64,000 bases of DNA from Paracoccus solventivorans (GTDB lineage Bacteria > Pseudomonadota > Alphaproteobacteria > Rhodobacterales > Rhodobacteraceae): NCBI RefSeq assembly GCF_900142875.1, contig NZ_FRCK01000011.1:54751-118750 (forward strand). Reading direction: 5' to 3'. The translations under genes were made by a program, and so were the position numbers. The notes below the pieces were generated by a model, which was not told the origin of the DNA, made no database searches, and saw only the letters and a list, made by a program, of their open reading frames with translations. Below are positions 51,209 to 59,716 of this stretch, in pieces (position 1 is the first letter of the stretch; each line of letters begins with the position of its first letter).

Positions 51209-51999
51209 CCGTATTGGTCTGGTTGCGGCCGCAGCCGGGCCTGCGCGGTGGGCGCAAGAACTATGGCGCTTTCATCCCGGCAGCGGGCAGGCTTGGCAAC
51301 CCCTTGATGCATCTCTGCGGGTGCCGGAGCTCCGGCACGAGCCTGGCCCGCCGCGGATTCCCGGCTTTGCCGCGGCGCGGCAGGCGCGTTAAAAGACCCC
51401 GGCCGGATCGGCGGTGGATGCCAAGGGCTGGGGATGATCGAGGGGACCGAGGGATTGATGTGCACAACCGCCGCCGCTGCCTGGGGTGCGCGGGGTGGGT
51501 GGATGCGCATCATCCGGCCATCGGGTTCCCGCCCAACGCTTGCCGTGCCGGCCGAGGGCGGGCAGGGCAGGGGGCTGCGCGAAAGGAGTGGGGTCGCGCG
51601 AGCCATGCGCGCGGCCGGGCGGGTGCACGGTGGGCGTGGCCGCTCGGGCTGGCCATCGGTTCTCGTGGCCCGACCCGCCGCGCCCGCTGGCAATGCGCGC
51701 CCGCGCCCGCCATCGGGCCTCTGCTCCCGACCCGCTGCGCCCGCTGGCAAGGGGGCGCGGGTTCGGCCTGTGCGTCCGCACCGGATTTCGGCCCTTCCGT
51801 CCCGCCCTGCCGCGCCCGCTGGCAAAAAGGGGGAGGCTCCGCACCTGCGCCCGGGCGCGCCATCGGCTCTCCGGTCCCGGGCCGCTGGCGGTGGGGAGGG
51901 CAGGAAACTGCCGAACGTGGTGCCTGCCCGCGCTGCCGGGGACACGCGTCCCCGCCCCGCCCCGCCCCCGGCCTCGACGCCGCGCGCCCGGGGGGCGGC
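51209..51999. other. 791-base repetitive spacer between the peptide-binding-protein and permease genes
   Basis: No supported gene on either strand, though long GC-driven frames run through it with low-complexity products (ASGR/AAPAG repeats). About 51510-51900 contains the degenerate repeat array listed separately. The divergent promoters of the transporter must lie here, but no clear hexamer pair is visible. Confidence 0.6.
51513..51895. repeat. degenerate repeat array, about five units built on CCGCGCCCGCTGGCAA
   Basis: Three well-preserved units end in GCGCCCGCTGGCAA: 51667-51693 (CCCGACCCGCCGCGCCCGCT), 51725-51750 (CCCGACCCGCTGCGCCCGCT) and 51799-51825 (CCCGCCCTGCCGCGCCCGCT). A weaker copy lies near 51874-51890 (TCCCGGGCCGCTGGCGG) and another near 51513-51545. 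Units are often preceded by GCCATCGG(G)-CTC. Spacing is 57 then 75 bases, so the array is not a simple tandem repeat. Confidence 0.65.
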
Positions 52000-53007
52000 A
52001 TGAGCCGGGTCGGGCTGCGCCTGCTTTCGGCCATTCCGACGCTGTTCGGGGTGGTGGTGGTGACCTTTCTGCTGACCCGGGTGCTGCCCGGCGATCCGGC
52101 GGTGTTCTTTGCCTCGAACCCGGCGATGAGCGCGGCCGACATTGCCGCGGTGCGCGAAACCCTGGGGCTGGACCAGCCGCTATACCAACAGTTCCTGATC
52201 TATCTGGGCAATCTGGCGCAGGGCGACCTGGGACGCTCGATCGCGACCGGGCAGCCGGTGGCGGCCGAGTTCGCGCGGCGGCTGCCCGCCTCGGCCGAGC
52301 TGACCTGCCTGGCGTTCCTGCTGGCGGTTTCGGTGGCGGTGCCGCTGGGGCTGGCGGCGGCGCTGCGGCCGGGGTCGCTGGTCGACCACGCGGTGCGGCT
52401 GATCGTGACGCTGGGGGTGTCGATGCCGACCTTCGTCACCGGGCTGCTGATGATCTATGTGTTCTATGTTCTGGCCGGGGTGGTGCCCGAGCCCATCGGC
52501 CGGCTGGACCCGTTCCTGTTCGAGCCGGCGCGCGTCACCGGCTTCCTGACCATCGACGCGCTGCTGGCCGGCGACCGCCAAATCCTTGCCGCCGCGCTGC
52601 ACCAGATGCTGCTGCCAGCGGCGACCATGGCGCTGTTCGCGCTGGCGCCGCTGACGCGGATGACCCGCGCCGCGATGATCGCCACGCTGGGGTCCGAGTT
52701 CATCCGCACCGCCCGCGCCGCCGGGCTGTCGCGGGGCCGGATCGTCGTGGTCTATGCGCTGCGCAACGCGCTGCTGCCGGTGGTGACCACCATGGGGATG
52801 GTGTTTTCCTACATGCTGGGCGCCAATGTGCTGGTCGAGCGGGTGTTTTCCTGGCCCGGCATCGGGGCTTTCGCGATCGACAGCATCGTCAACCTGGACT
52901 ACGCGCCGCTGCAGGGGTTCATGCTGATCATGGCGGCGCTGTTCATCGCGGTGAATCTGGTCGTCGACATCGTCTCGGCGATCATCGACCCGAGGGTGGG
53001 GCATTGA
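52000..53007 (+). CDS. dipeptide/oligopeptide ABC transporter permease, DppB/OppB type
   Basis: A 335-residue inner-membrane protein with six membrane segments. It opens GLRLLSAIPTLFGVVVVTFL, LTRVLPGDPAV, with DLGRSIATGQPV near residue 75. The coupling segment FIRTARAAGLSRGRIVVVYA near 230 is followed by ALRNALLPVVTTMG. ATG 52000 directly precedes the conserved first membrane helix. It is coupled to the next permease by a TTGA overlap. Confidence 0.92.
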   Translation: MSRVGLRLLSAIPTLFGVVVVTFLLTRVLPGDPAVFFASNPAMSAADIAAVRETLGLDQPLYQQFLIYLGNLAQGDLGRSIATGQPVAAEFARRLPASAELTCLAFLLAVSVAVPLGLAAALRPGSLVDHAVRLIVTLGVSMPTFVTGLLMIYVFYVLAGVVPEPIGRLDPFLFEPARVTGFLTIDALLAGDRQILAAALHQMLLPAATMALFALAPLTRMTRAAMIATLGSEFIRTARAAGLSRGRIVVVYALRNALLPVVTTMGMVFSYMLGANVLVERVFSWPGIGAFAIDSIVNLDYAPLQGFMLIMAALFIAVNLVVDIVSAIIDPRVGH

Positions 53008-53864
53008 CCCACCCCGTCCACCCTGTGCGGCAAGGCGGGCTGCGCCGCGCGCTGCGGGGCAATCCGCTGAACCTGTTCGCGCTGGCGCTGTTCGCGCTGC
53101 TGTGCTTCGCCGCCGCCTTCGGGCCGCTGCTGGTGCCGCATGACCCGCTCGCGACCGACGCAGCGGCGGCGTTGCAGCCGCCCTCGGCCCGCCACTGGTT
53201 CGGCACCGACCAGATCGGCCGCGACCTGTTTTCGCGGGTGGTGGTGGCGACGCGGCTGGACCTGCTGATCGCGCTGGGCGCGGTCTCGCTGTCGCTGGTC
53301 GCGGGGTCGGCTCTGGGGGCGATCATCGGCTATTGGGGCGGCGTGCTGGACACGGTGGTGTCGCGACTGGTCGATGTGCTGATGGCGTTTCCGCTGTTCG
53401 TGCTGGCGATGGCGCTGGTGGCGGCGCTGGGCAATTCGGTCATCAACGTGGTCTATGCCACCGCCATCGTGAACCTGCCCTTCTACATCAGGCTGGCCCG
53501 CAGCGAGGTGCGGCCGCGCCGCGCGCTGGGCTATGTCGAGGCCGCGCGGGCGGGCGGCTCGGGCGACTGGCGGATCCTGCTGCGCCACCTGATCCCCAAC
53601 ATCGCGGCGCCGCTGGTGATCCAGGCCTCGGTCAATCTGGGCTGGGCGGTGCTGAACGCGGCGGCGCTGTCGTTCCTGGGGCTGGGGGTGCGGCCGCCGA
53701 CTCCGGAATGGGGGATCATGGTGGCCGAGGGGGCGCGGTTCATCGCCTCGGGGGAATGGTGGATCGTGACCTTTCCGGGGCTGGCGCTGATGCTGGCGGT
53801 GCTGGCCTTCAACCTGCTGGGCGATGCGCTGCGCGACCTGCTGGACCCGAGGCTGCGCAGATGA
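53004..53864 (+). CDS. dipeptide/oligopeptide ABC transporter permease, DppC/OppC type
   Basis: A 286-residue inner-membrane protein. It has the N-terminal RGNPLNLFALALFALLCFAA helix, then the DppC marker HWFGTDQIGRDLFSRVVV near residue 68. The coupling region YVEAARAGGSGDWRILLRHL near 180 precedes NLGWAVLNAAALSFLGLGV, and the C-terminus ends NLLGDALRDLLDPRLRR. The start is TTG at 53004 inside the preceding stop (TTGA) with GAGGGTGGGG upstream; no ATG lies before the conserved N-terminus. Confidence 0.9.
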   Translation: MTHPVHPVRQGGLRRALRGNPLNLFALALFALLCFAAAFGPLLVPHDPLATDAAAALQPPSARHWFGTDQIGRDLFSRVVVATRLDLLIALGAVSLSLVAGSALGAIIGYWGGVLDTVVSRLVDVLMAFPLFVLAMALVAALGNSVINVVYATAIVNLPFYIRLARSEVRPRRALGYVEAARAGGSGDWRILLRHLIPNIAAPLVIQASVNLGWAVLNAAALSFLGLGVRPPTPEWGIMVAEGARFIASGEWWIVTFPGLALMLAVLAFNLLGDALRDLLDPRLRR

Positions 53865-54829
53865 CGCCGCTGCTGTCCATCCGCGCCCTGTCGGTCGAGT
53901 TCGACACCAGCCACGGCACCGTCCACGCGCTGGACCGGCTGTCCTTCGACATCGCCCCGGGCGAGATCCTGGGGATCATCGGCGAATCCGGCTCGGGCAA
54001 GTCGGTGACGGCCTATGCGGTGATGGGCATCCTCGACCGCGCCGCCCGCATCACCGGCGGCGAGATCCTGTTTCGGGGCGAAAACCTGCTGGCGATGGCG
54101 CCGCGGGCGCGGGACGCCTGGCGCGGGCGCGGCGCGGCGATGGTGTTTCAGAACCCGCGCACGGCGCTGAACCCGATCCGCACGGTGGGCGACCAGATCG
54201 CCGACGTGGTGGCCCGCCACAGCGGCCTGTCCCGGCGCGCCGTCCGCGCGCGGGTGCAGGAGCTGCTGCGCCATGTCCGCATCCCCGACCCGGAACGGCG
54301 GGCGCTTGCCTATCCGTTCCAGCTGTCGGGCGGGCTGTGCCAGCGCGTCGGCATCGCCATGGCGCTGGCCTGCGCGCCGCGGCTGCTGATCGCGGACGAG
54401 CCGACCACCGGGCTGGACGTCACCACCCAGGCGGCGATCATGGAGCTGATCCGCGAGCGCGCGCGCGATTCCGGCACCGCGGTGGCGCTGATCACCCACG
54501 ATCTTGCGCTGGCGGCCGAGACCTGCGACCGGCTGGTGATCATGCACGCGGGCCATGTGGTCGAGGCGGCGCCCACCGCCGCGATCCTGAGCCGCCCGCG
54601 TCACCCCTATACGGCGGGGCTGCTGCGCTCGGTCCCGTCGCTGGCGGGCAGCATCGCGCAGTTGCAGGCGGTCCCCGGCAGCCTGCCCGACCTGCGGCGC
54701 GCCGACCTGCCGCCCTGCCGCTTTGCCGAGCGCTGCCCCCGCCGCCTGCCGCGCTGCGACGCGCCGGGGCCGCTGGCGCTGGAAGAAATCGCGCCCGGGC
54801 ATCTTGCCGCCTGCCGGAACCTGCCATGA
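53861..54829 (+). CDS. dipeptide/oligopeptide ABC transporter ATP-binding protein, DppD/OppD type
   Basis: A 322-residue ATPase. Walker A GESGSGKSV is near residue 40 and the Q-loop MVFQNPRTALNPIRTVGDQI near 90. Walker B LLIADEPTTGLDVTTQ is near 176 and the H-loop LITHDLALAAE near 208. The C-terminal peptide-transporter domain has CRFAERCPRRLPRC, a cysteine cluster that binds an iron-sulphur centre in some homologues. The signature reads LSGGLCQRVGIAMAL, with Leu-Cys where Met-Arg or Gln-Arg is usual. ATGA overlap with dppC-type and dppF-type genes on both sides. Confidence 0.92.
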   Translation: MTPLLSIRALSVEFDTSHGTVHALDRLSFDIAPGEILGIIGESGSGKSVTAYAVMGILDRAARITGGEILFRGENLLAMAPRARDAWRGRGAAMVFQNPRTALNPIRTVGDQIADVVARHSGLSRRAVRARVQELLRHVRIPDPERRALAYPFQLSGGLCQRVGIAMALACAPRLLIADEPTTGLDVTTQAAIMELIRERARDSGTAVALITHDLALAAETCDRLVIMHAGHVVEAAPTAAILSRPRHPYTAGLLRSVPSLAGSIAQLQAVPGSLPDLRRADLPPCRFAERCPRRLPRCDAPGPLALEEIAPGHLAACRNLP

Positions 54830-55800
54830 CCGCGCTGCTTCAGGCCCGCAACCTCAGCTGCCATTTCCGGCTGCGGCGGGAAACCCTGTTCGGCCGGCCG
54901 CCGCTGCTGCACGCCGTCGATGGGGTGGACCTGACGATCCACGCCGGCGAGGCGCTGGGGCTGGTTGGGGAATCCGGCTGCGGCAAGTCCACCTTAGCGC
55001 GGCTGCTGGCGCGGCTGCTGGACCCGACCGGGGGGCAGCTGTTCCTGCACGGGGCCGAGATCAGCCGCGAATCGGTGTCGCGCTTTGCCCGCTCGGACCG
55101 GCGGCGCGCGATCCAGATGGTGTTCCAAGACCCGACCGAAAGCCTCAATCCGCTGCTGACGGTGTTCCAGTCGATCGCCGATCCGGGGGGGCGGCTGCTG
55201 GGGCCGCTGTCGCGAACCGCCCTGCGCCAGCGGGTCGAGGAGGCGGCGGCGGCCGTGAACCTGCCGCTCGAGTTCTTGGACCGCTATCCCCACCAGCTTT
55301 CCGGCGGGCAAAAGGCGCGCGTCGGCATCGCCCGCGCGCTGGTGGTCGAGCCGCAGCTGCTGGTGCTGGACGAGCCGACCTCGGCGCTGGATGTCTCGGT
55401 GCAGGCCACGGTGCTGCAACTGCTGGACCGGCTGCGGCGGGACCGCGGCATCGCGCTGCTGTTTGTCAGCCACGATCTGAACGTGGTGCGGCTTTTGTGC
55501 CAGCGCATCGCGGTGATGTATCTGGGGGAGATCGTCGAGACGGGGGCGGCGGCCGACATCTACCGCGCGCCCGCCCACCCCTATACGCGGGCGCTGCTGT
55601 CGGCGATCCCGTCGCTGCGCCCCCGCGGGGCCGGGCGCATCAGGCTGGACGGAGAGCCGCAGAGCCCGGTCAACCCCTGCGCCACGCGCTGCCGGTTTGC
55701 CGGGCGCTGCTTCATGGAGCAGCCGCTGTGCACGCAGGTGGCGCCAGAGCTGCGGGCACTGCCGGGCGGACGGCAAGTGCGCTGCCACTATGCCGGCTAG
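54826..55800 (+). CDS. dipeptide/oligopeptide ABC transporter ATP-binding protein, DppF/OppF type
   Basis: A 324-residue ATPase. It has Walker A GESGCGKSTLARLL near residue 48, MVFQDPTESLNPLLTVFQSI near 100, signature LSGGQKARVGIARAL near 159, Walker B LLVLDEPTSALDVSVQ near 179 and FVSHDLNVVRLLC near 211. A C-terminal cysteine cluster ends the protein (NPCATRCRFAGRCFMEQPLC). It ends the operon; its TAG stop overlaps the stop of the convergent mprF-like gene in a shared CTAG. Confidence 0.92.
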   Translation: MTALLQARNLSCHFRLRRETLFGRPPLLHAVDGVDLTIHAGEALGLVGESGCGKSTLARLLARLLDPTGGQLFLHGAEISRESVSRFARSDRRRAIQMVFQDPTESLNPLLTVFQSIADPGGRLLGPLSRTALRQRVEEAAAAVNLPLEFLDRYPHQLSGGQKARVGIARALVVEPQLLVLDEPTSALDVSVQATVLQLLDRLRRDRGIALLFVSHDLNVVRLLCQRIAVMYLGEIVETGAAADIYRAPAHPYTRALLSAIPSLRPRGAGRIRLDGEPQSPVNPCATRCRFAGRCFMEQPLCTQVAPELRALPGGRQVRCHYAG

Positions 55801-58412
55801 CCACGCCCGTTCGGCGGCTTTCCGGCGATCAGCCGCGCGGCGTCGGCCAGCGGGCGCAGCGGCGGCAGGCGGCTGGGGGCGGCCAGGTAATGCGGACGCC
55901 ACTCGGGCGCGAACTTCTCCTTGAACGCCCGCAGCCCGGCGAAGTTGTAGAAGCTGCCGCCGTGGCGATAGATCAGCGCCCCGAAACGGTCCCACAGCCG
56001 GCGGCTGCGTTCCGGCTGCAGCCCCGACAGCGGCGCCATCCCGAGCGAGAACCTTGCATAGCCGCGATCCTTCAGCGCCAGCATCAGCGCGGTGAACAGG
56101 AACTCCATGGTCTCGGGCGGGGCATCGTGGCGGTGGCGCATCAGGTCGATGGTCGCGGCCTGGCCGTCCCCGGTCGGCAGCAGATTGGCAAAGGCCATGA
56201 TCCGCCCGTGCTGGCGCACCAGCGCCACCGGCCAGCGGTCCAGCCAGTCGGGATCGAAGCGCCCGACCGAGAACCCCTTTTCCCGCGCATTCCGCGCCGC
56301 CAGCCAGTCGTCCGAAATCTCGCGCAGCGCCGCGATCAGCGCCGGATCGTGGGGCGGGGCGGAAAGGTCGAGGCTCAGCCCGTCGCGCAGGCCCCGCGCG
56401 TGCGCAGCGCGCAGCCGCTTGCGGCCGGGACCGTCCAGCGAAAACCCGGGCAGCGCGACCTCGGCGGCCTCGCCCATCTTGTGCAGCGTCATCCCCAGCG
56501 CCAGCATCAGGGTCACGTCGTCGGGGCCGATCTCGTAGAACACCGGGGCCATGCCGGAATTGCGCGCGGCCTCGGCGAAATCATAGGCGACCTCATTGGC
56601 GGCGTCGGGCGGGCCGACCGGGCCGCCATAGGCCAGCCACGACCGCCCCGAGGGCGCGAACATCACGAACGCCCGGCGGTCGCGGGAAAACATCACCGAC
56701 TTGTCGCCGGTCAGCACCAGCATTGTGTCGGGGTGGCCGCTGGCGGTGGCGATGCGCCCGGCGGCGGCAAGGTCCTCGGCCGAGGGGGGCAGCGGCCGAT
56801 AGCGCGGCGTGCGCAGCAGCATGACCAGCGCCCCCAGCCCCAGCGTCAGCCCCGCCAGCAGGCTGGCGCGCAGCGCCCTTGGCGCGCGGCTGTCGGTGGC
56901 GAACTGCCACCACAGCTCGTTCGCATAGGGGGTGCTTTTATAGGCCAGGAACAGCGCAAAGCCGAAGCCGGTGGCGGCGATGGCCAGCATCGCCAGCCCG
57001 CCCGGGGTCAGCACCGCATGGGTCAGCACCGCCTTGCGGTGAAAGGCGCGGCGGAACGGCTGCATGATCAGGATCGCCAGCGCCAGCGTCGCCGCCTGCC
57101 GGTAGTCGCTGGGCGGTATCATCGCCACCACGATACCGCCCGCCATCACCGCCAGCGTCAGCCAGAACGCGCCGGCCGAGCGCCGCAACAGCCCCAGCGA
57201 CAGCACGATCAGTGCCGCGCCCAGCGTGCTGGACAGCAGAACCGAGCCCTCGATGAAGGCCAGCGGGAACAGGGTCTCGGCGGTCTCGGCGGCCTCGGTC
57301 AGCGGTGGCAGCAGCGCCGACAGGCTCATCCACAGACCCGAGCCGAAGGTCATCGCCGCCAGCACCAAGGGCGCCAGCGGAGAGACCGCGCGCAGCCCCG
57401 GCTCGACCAGCGCCAGCGCCCGGCCCAGGCGCGAGCCGGGCAGGGGGCGGCCGACCAGCCGCCAGCCCTCGAACAGCGCCATGGTGACCAGCGCCAGCGC
57501 AAAGGGCACCATGTAATAGATCAGCCGGTAGAGCAGCAGCGCCGCGGCAACTTGTGCGGGGGGCATGGCGGCGGGCATGGCGGCGAGGATGATCGCCTCG
57601 AACACGCCGATGCCGCCGGGGACGTGGCTGATCACCCCGGCCATGGTCGCGGCGGCGAAGACCGCGACAAAGGTGAAGAAGCCCGGCGCGCCGTCCGGCA
57701 GCAGCAGGTACAGGGTCAGTGCGGAAAACGTCAGGTCGCCCAGGCTGATCGGCACCTGCCCCGCCAGTACCGACAGCCGCGGCGCGCGCAGGGTGAAGCG
57801 GCCCAGCGTTACCGCACGCTCGCCCCAGGCGGCCCAGACCAGCGGCACTACGATCGCCGCGATCGCCAATAGCGCCCAGACCCGGATGGTGGCAGGCGCC
57901 ACGGGAATCATCGCCGTCAGCGCGGTGGGATGCAGCGCCAGCGCCCCCAGCCCGACCAGCGTCGTCATCACCCCGAAGGACACCGAGGTGAAGGTCGAGA
58001 TCGCCGCGATGTCGTAGCCGTCCAGCCCCAGCCCGGAATAGACCCGCCAGCGCACCGCCCCCCCCGAGATCGGGGTCAGCCCCAGCGTGTTGCCGAAGGC
58101 ATAGGCCATCAGCCCGCCGCTGAGCACAACCGGCGGCGGCAGCGACTTGCCCCGGTAGCGCAGCGCCGACCAGTCGTAGCCGGCAAGACACAGATACCCC
58201 GCCAGCGTCGAGGCCAGCGCCAGCCCGGTCACCGTCCAGGGCGTGGCATGGACCTGGGCCGCGACCTCGTGCAGGTCGACGGGGGCCAGCAGGTGATACA
58301 GCGCCAGCAACCCCAGCAGGAACAGCGCGACCGCCGCCAGATAGGGCGCCGCCGCCCGCAGCCGCCATCCCAGAGCCGAGGTGTTTTCGGGAATATTCGC
58401 CTCGTGGGACAT
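55797..58412 (-). CDS. mprF: MprF/LpiA-like bifunctional lysyl-phosphatidylglycerol synthase and flippase
   Basis: An 871-residue membrane protein. The N-terminal flippase part (about 20-520) has roughly thirteen hydrophobic segments, with NTLGLTPISGGAVRWRVYSG near 110 and VISHVPGGIGVFEAIILAAM near 260. The C-terminal DUF2156/aminoacyltransferase domain (about 540-860) has YGGPVGPPDAANEVAYDFAE, MPLSG-type SLGMAPLSGL and FYNFAGLRAFKEKFAPEWRP. Family role: transfer Lys from Lys-tRNA to phosphatidylglycerol and flip it outward, giving resistance to cationic peptides and acid. ATG 58412 (MSHEANIPEN) is chosen just before the first helix; an in-frame upstream extension is Arg/Pro-rich and unlikely. 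Confidence 0.9.
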   Translation of the reverse strand: MSHEANIPENTSALGWRLRAAAPYLAAVALFLLGLLALYHLLAPVDLHEVAAQVHATPWTVTGLALASTLAGYLCLAGYDWSALRYRGKSLPPPVVLSGGLMAYAFGNTLGLTPISGGAVRWRVYSGLGLDGYDIAAISTFTSVSFGVMTTLVGLGALALHPTALTAMIPVAPATIRVWALLAIAAIVVPLVWAAWGERAVTLGRFTLRAPRLSVLAGQVPISLGDLTFSALTLYLLLPDGAPGFFTFVAVFAAATMAGVISHVPGGIGVFEAIILAAMPAAMPPAQVAAALLLYRLIYYMVPFALALVTMALFEGWRLVGRPLPGSRLGRALALVEPGLRAVSPLAPLVLAAMTFGSGLWMSLSALLPPLTEAAETAETLFPLAFIEGSVLLSSTLGAALIVLSLGLLRRSAGAFWLTLAVMAGGIVVAMIPPSDYRQAATLALAILIMQPFRRAFHRKAVLTHAVLTPGGLAMLAIAATGFGFALFLAYKSTPYANELWWQFATDSRAPRALRASLLAGLTLGLGALVMLLRTPRYRPLPPSAEDLAAAGRIATASGHPDTMLVLTGDKSVMFSRDRRAFVMFAPSGRSWLAYGGPVGPPDAANEVAYDFAEAARNSGMAPVFYEIGPDDVTLMLALGMTLHKMGEAAEVALPGFSLDGPGRKRLRAAHARGLRDGLSLDLSAPPHDPALIAALREISDDWLAARNAREKGFSVGRFDPDWLDRWPVALVRQHGRIMAFANLLPTGDGQAATIDLMRHRHDAPPETMEFLFTALMLALKDRGYARFSLGMAPLSGLQPERSRRLWDRFGALIYRHGGSFYNFAGLRAFKEKFAPEWRPHYLAAPSRLPPLRPLADAARLIAGKPPNGRG

Positions 58413-58738
58413 GAACGCCTGCCGTGATACCGGTGCCGCTGATACCCTGATCGTGGCGCAGGGAAAACCATGATGCGGCGGGACCGCAATGCCGAGCCGC
58501 GACGCCAGGGAAAAGCGCCCGGGCCCGGTGGCGGTTCCGGCAGGGGTGCGGTTTTGCCGGCGGGACACGCGGTCGGCGCCCGCGTATGCGGCCCGGCTTG
58601 GCGACTGCGCGGCGCGGCTTTGTTGCGGCGAGGGGGCGGCCGGCCGGTCATACGCGGCGGCCTCTCCGGCGAGGCTTCCATATTCCCGCGGCGCGGCGAT
58701 ACTCGGGCGGACAGTCCCTCTCTCCGCCCGGAAGCCTG
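58413..58738. other. 326-base divergent region between mprF and an EamA transporter
   Basis: No gene. A direct repeat TGATACC occurs at 58425-58431 and 58440-58446, within 35 bases of the mprF start codon and 15 bases apart, roughly one and a half helical turns. It could be a regulator half-site pair. No convincing promoter hexamers are visible on either strand. Confidence 0.45.
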
Positions 58739-59716
58739 ATGCGCCCCTCATTGATCTCGACCGGCCCCACGCGCGGGCCGCTGCCGGACCCGCAGCCGCG
58801 TGCCGGCCACGCCGAAAACCTGCTGGGCGCCGGGCTGATGACCCTGTCGATGCTGGCGATCGTGTCGAACGACAGCGCGATGAAGCTGGCGATCCAGACC
58901 CTGCCGCTGTCCCAGGCGATCTTCATCCGCGGGGTGATGGTGACGCTGGTGCTGCTCGTGCTGGTGCGGCGCGACGGCGGGCTTGCCCTGCCCGAGGGGC
59001 GCCGCGACCGCGGGCTGCTGGCGTTCCGCACCGTGGCCGAGGTCGCCGCCACGCTGCTGTATCTCAGCGCGCTGCAGTTCATGTCGATCGGGCAGCTGTC
59101 GGCGATCAACCAGGCGCAGCCGATCCTGATCATGGTGGCGGCGGCGCTGCTGTTTCGCGAGCGGCTGGGGGTCCGGCGGATGGCGGCGGCGGTGGTCGGG
59201 CTGGCGGGGGTGCTGCTGATCCTGCGCCCCGGCACCACCGCGTTCGAGCCGGTGGCGCTGCTGGCCGTGGCCTCGGTGCTGGCGGTGGTGGCGCGCGACC
59301 TGGCCAGCCGCGGCTTCAGCCGCGCGGTGCGATCCAGCAGCGTGGCGCTGTGCGCCGCCGTCGGCGTCACCCTGTCGGCGCCGCTGACCGGCGGGCTGGC
59401 TGACTGGCGCCTGCCCACCCCGGCCGAACTGGCGGCGCTGTGCGTCGCCGCCGGTTTCCTGACCGTGGCCTATCTGACCGTGGTCTCGGCCATGCGGGTG
59501 GGCGAGGTCGGGTTCGTGTCGCCCTTCCGCTACACGCTGCTGGTGTTCGCGTTCCTGCTGGACCTGGCGGTGTTCGGGATCCGGCCCGATGGCTGGACCT
59601 GGGCGGGGGCGGCGCTGGTGGTCGGCGCCGGGCTTTACTCGATCATCCGCGAATCGCGGCTGCGTCAGGGGCGGGGGCAGGGGCGGGCGGCGCCGGTGCC
59701 GGGGGTACGGCCCTGA
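58739..59716 (+). CDS. EamA/DMT-superfamily transporter
   Basis: A 325-residue protein with about ten hydrophobic segments. The first EamA repeat starts near residue 30 (GAGLMTLSMLAIVSNDSAMK), with SALQFMSIGQLSAINQAQPI near 105. The second repeat starts near 175, with SAMRVGEVGFVSPFRYTLLV near 250. The N-terminal 28 residues are Pro/Arg-rich and cytoplasmic. It closely resembles the RhaT/YdcZ-type drug/metabolite carriers common in Rhodobacterales; substrate unknown. Translation of the following gene starts in its stop codon (TGATG). Confidence 0.87.
   Translation: MRPSLISTGPTRGPLPDPQPRAGHAENLLGAGLMTLSMLAIVSNDSAMKLAIQTLPLSQAIFIRGVMVTLVLLVLVRRDGGLALPEGRRDRGLLAFRTVAEVAATLLYLSALQFMSIGQLSAINQAQPILIMVAAALLFRERLGVRRMAAAVVGLAGVLLILRPGTTAFEPVALLAVASVLAVVARDLASRGFSRAVRSSSVALCAAVGVTLSAPLTGGLADWRLPTPAELAALCVAAGFLTVAYLTVVSAMRVGEVGFVSPFRYTLLVFAFLLDLAVFGIRPDGWTWAGAALVVGAGLYSIIRESRLRQGRGQGRAAPVPGVRP

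Noticed and set aside
51513..51895. CRISPR-like array
   Set aside because: Units are degenerate, spacing is irregular (57 and 75 bases), spacers are themselves similar, and no cas genes are present.
51205..51945. Minus-strand frame encoding ASGR/AAPAG-type repeats
   Set aside because: The peptide repeats follow the underlying DNA repeats and no start signal precedes it; not called a gene.
58413..58751. Longer MprF start adding about 113 residues
   Set aside because: The extension is Arg/Pro/Ala-rich, overlaps the divergent transporter start and has no similarity to MprF N-termini.
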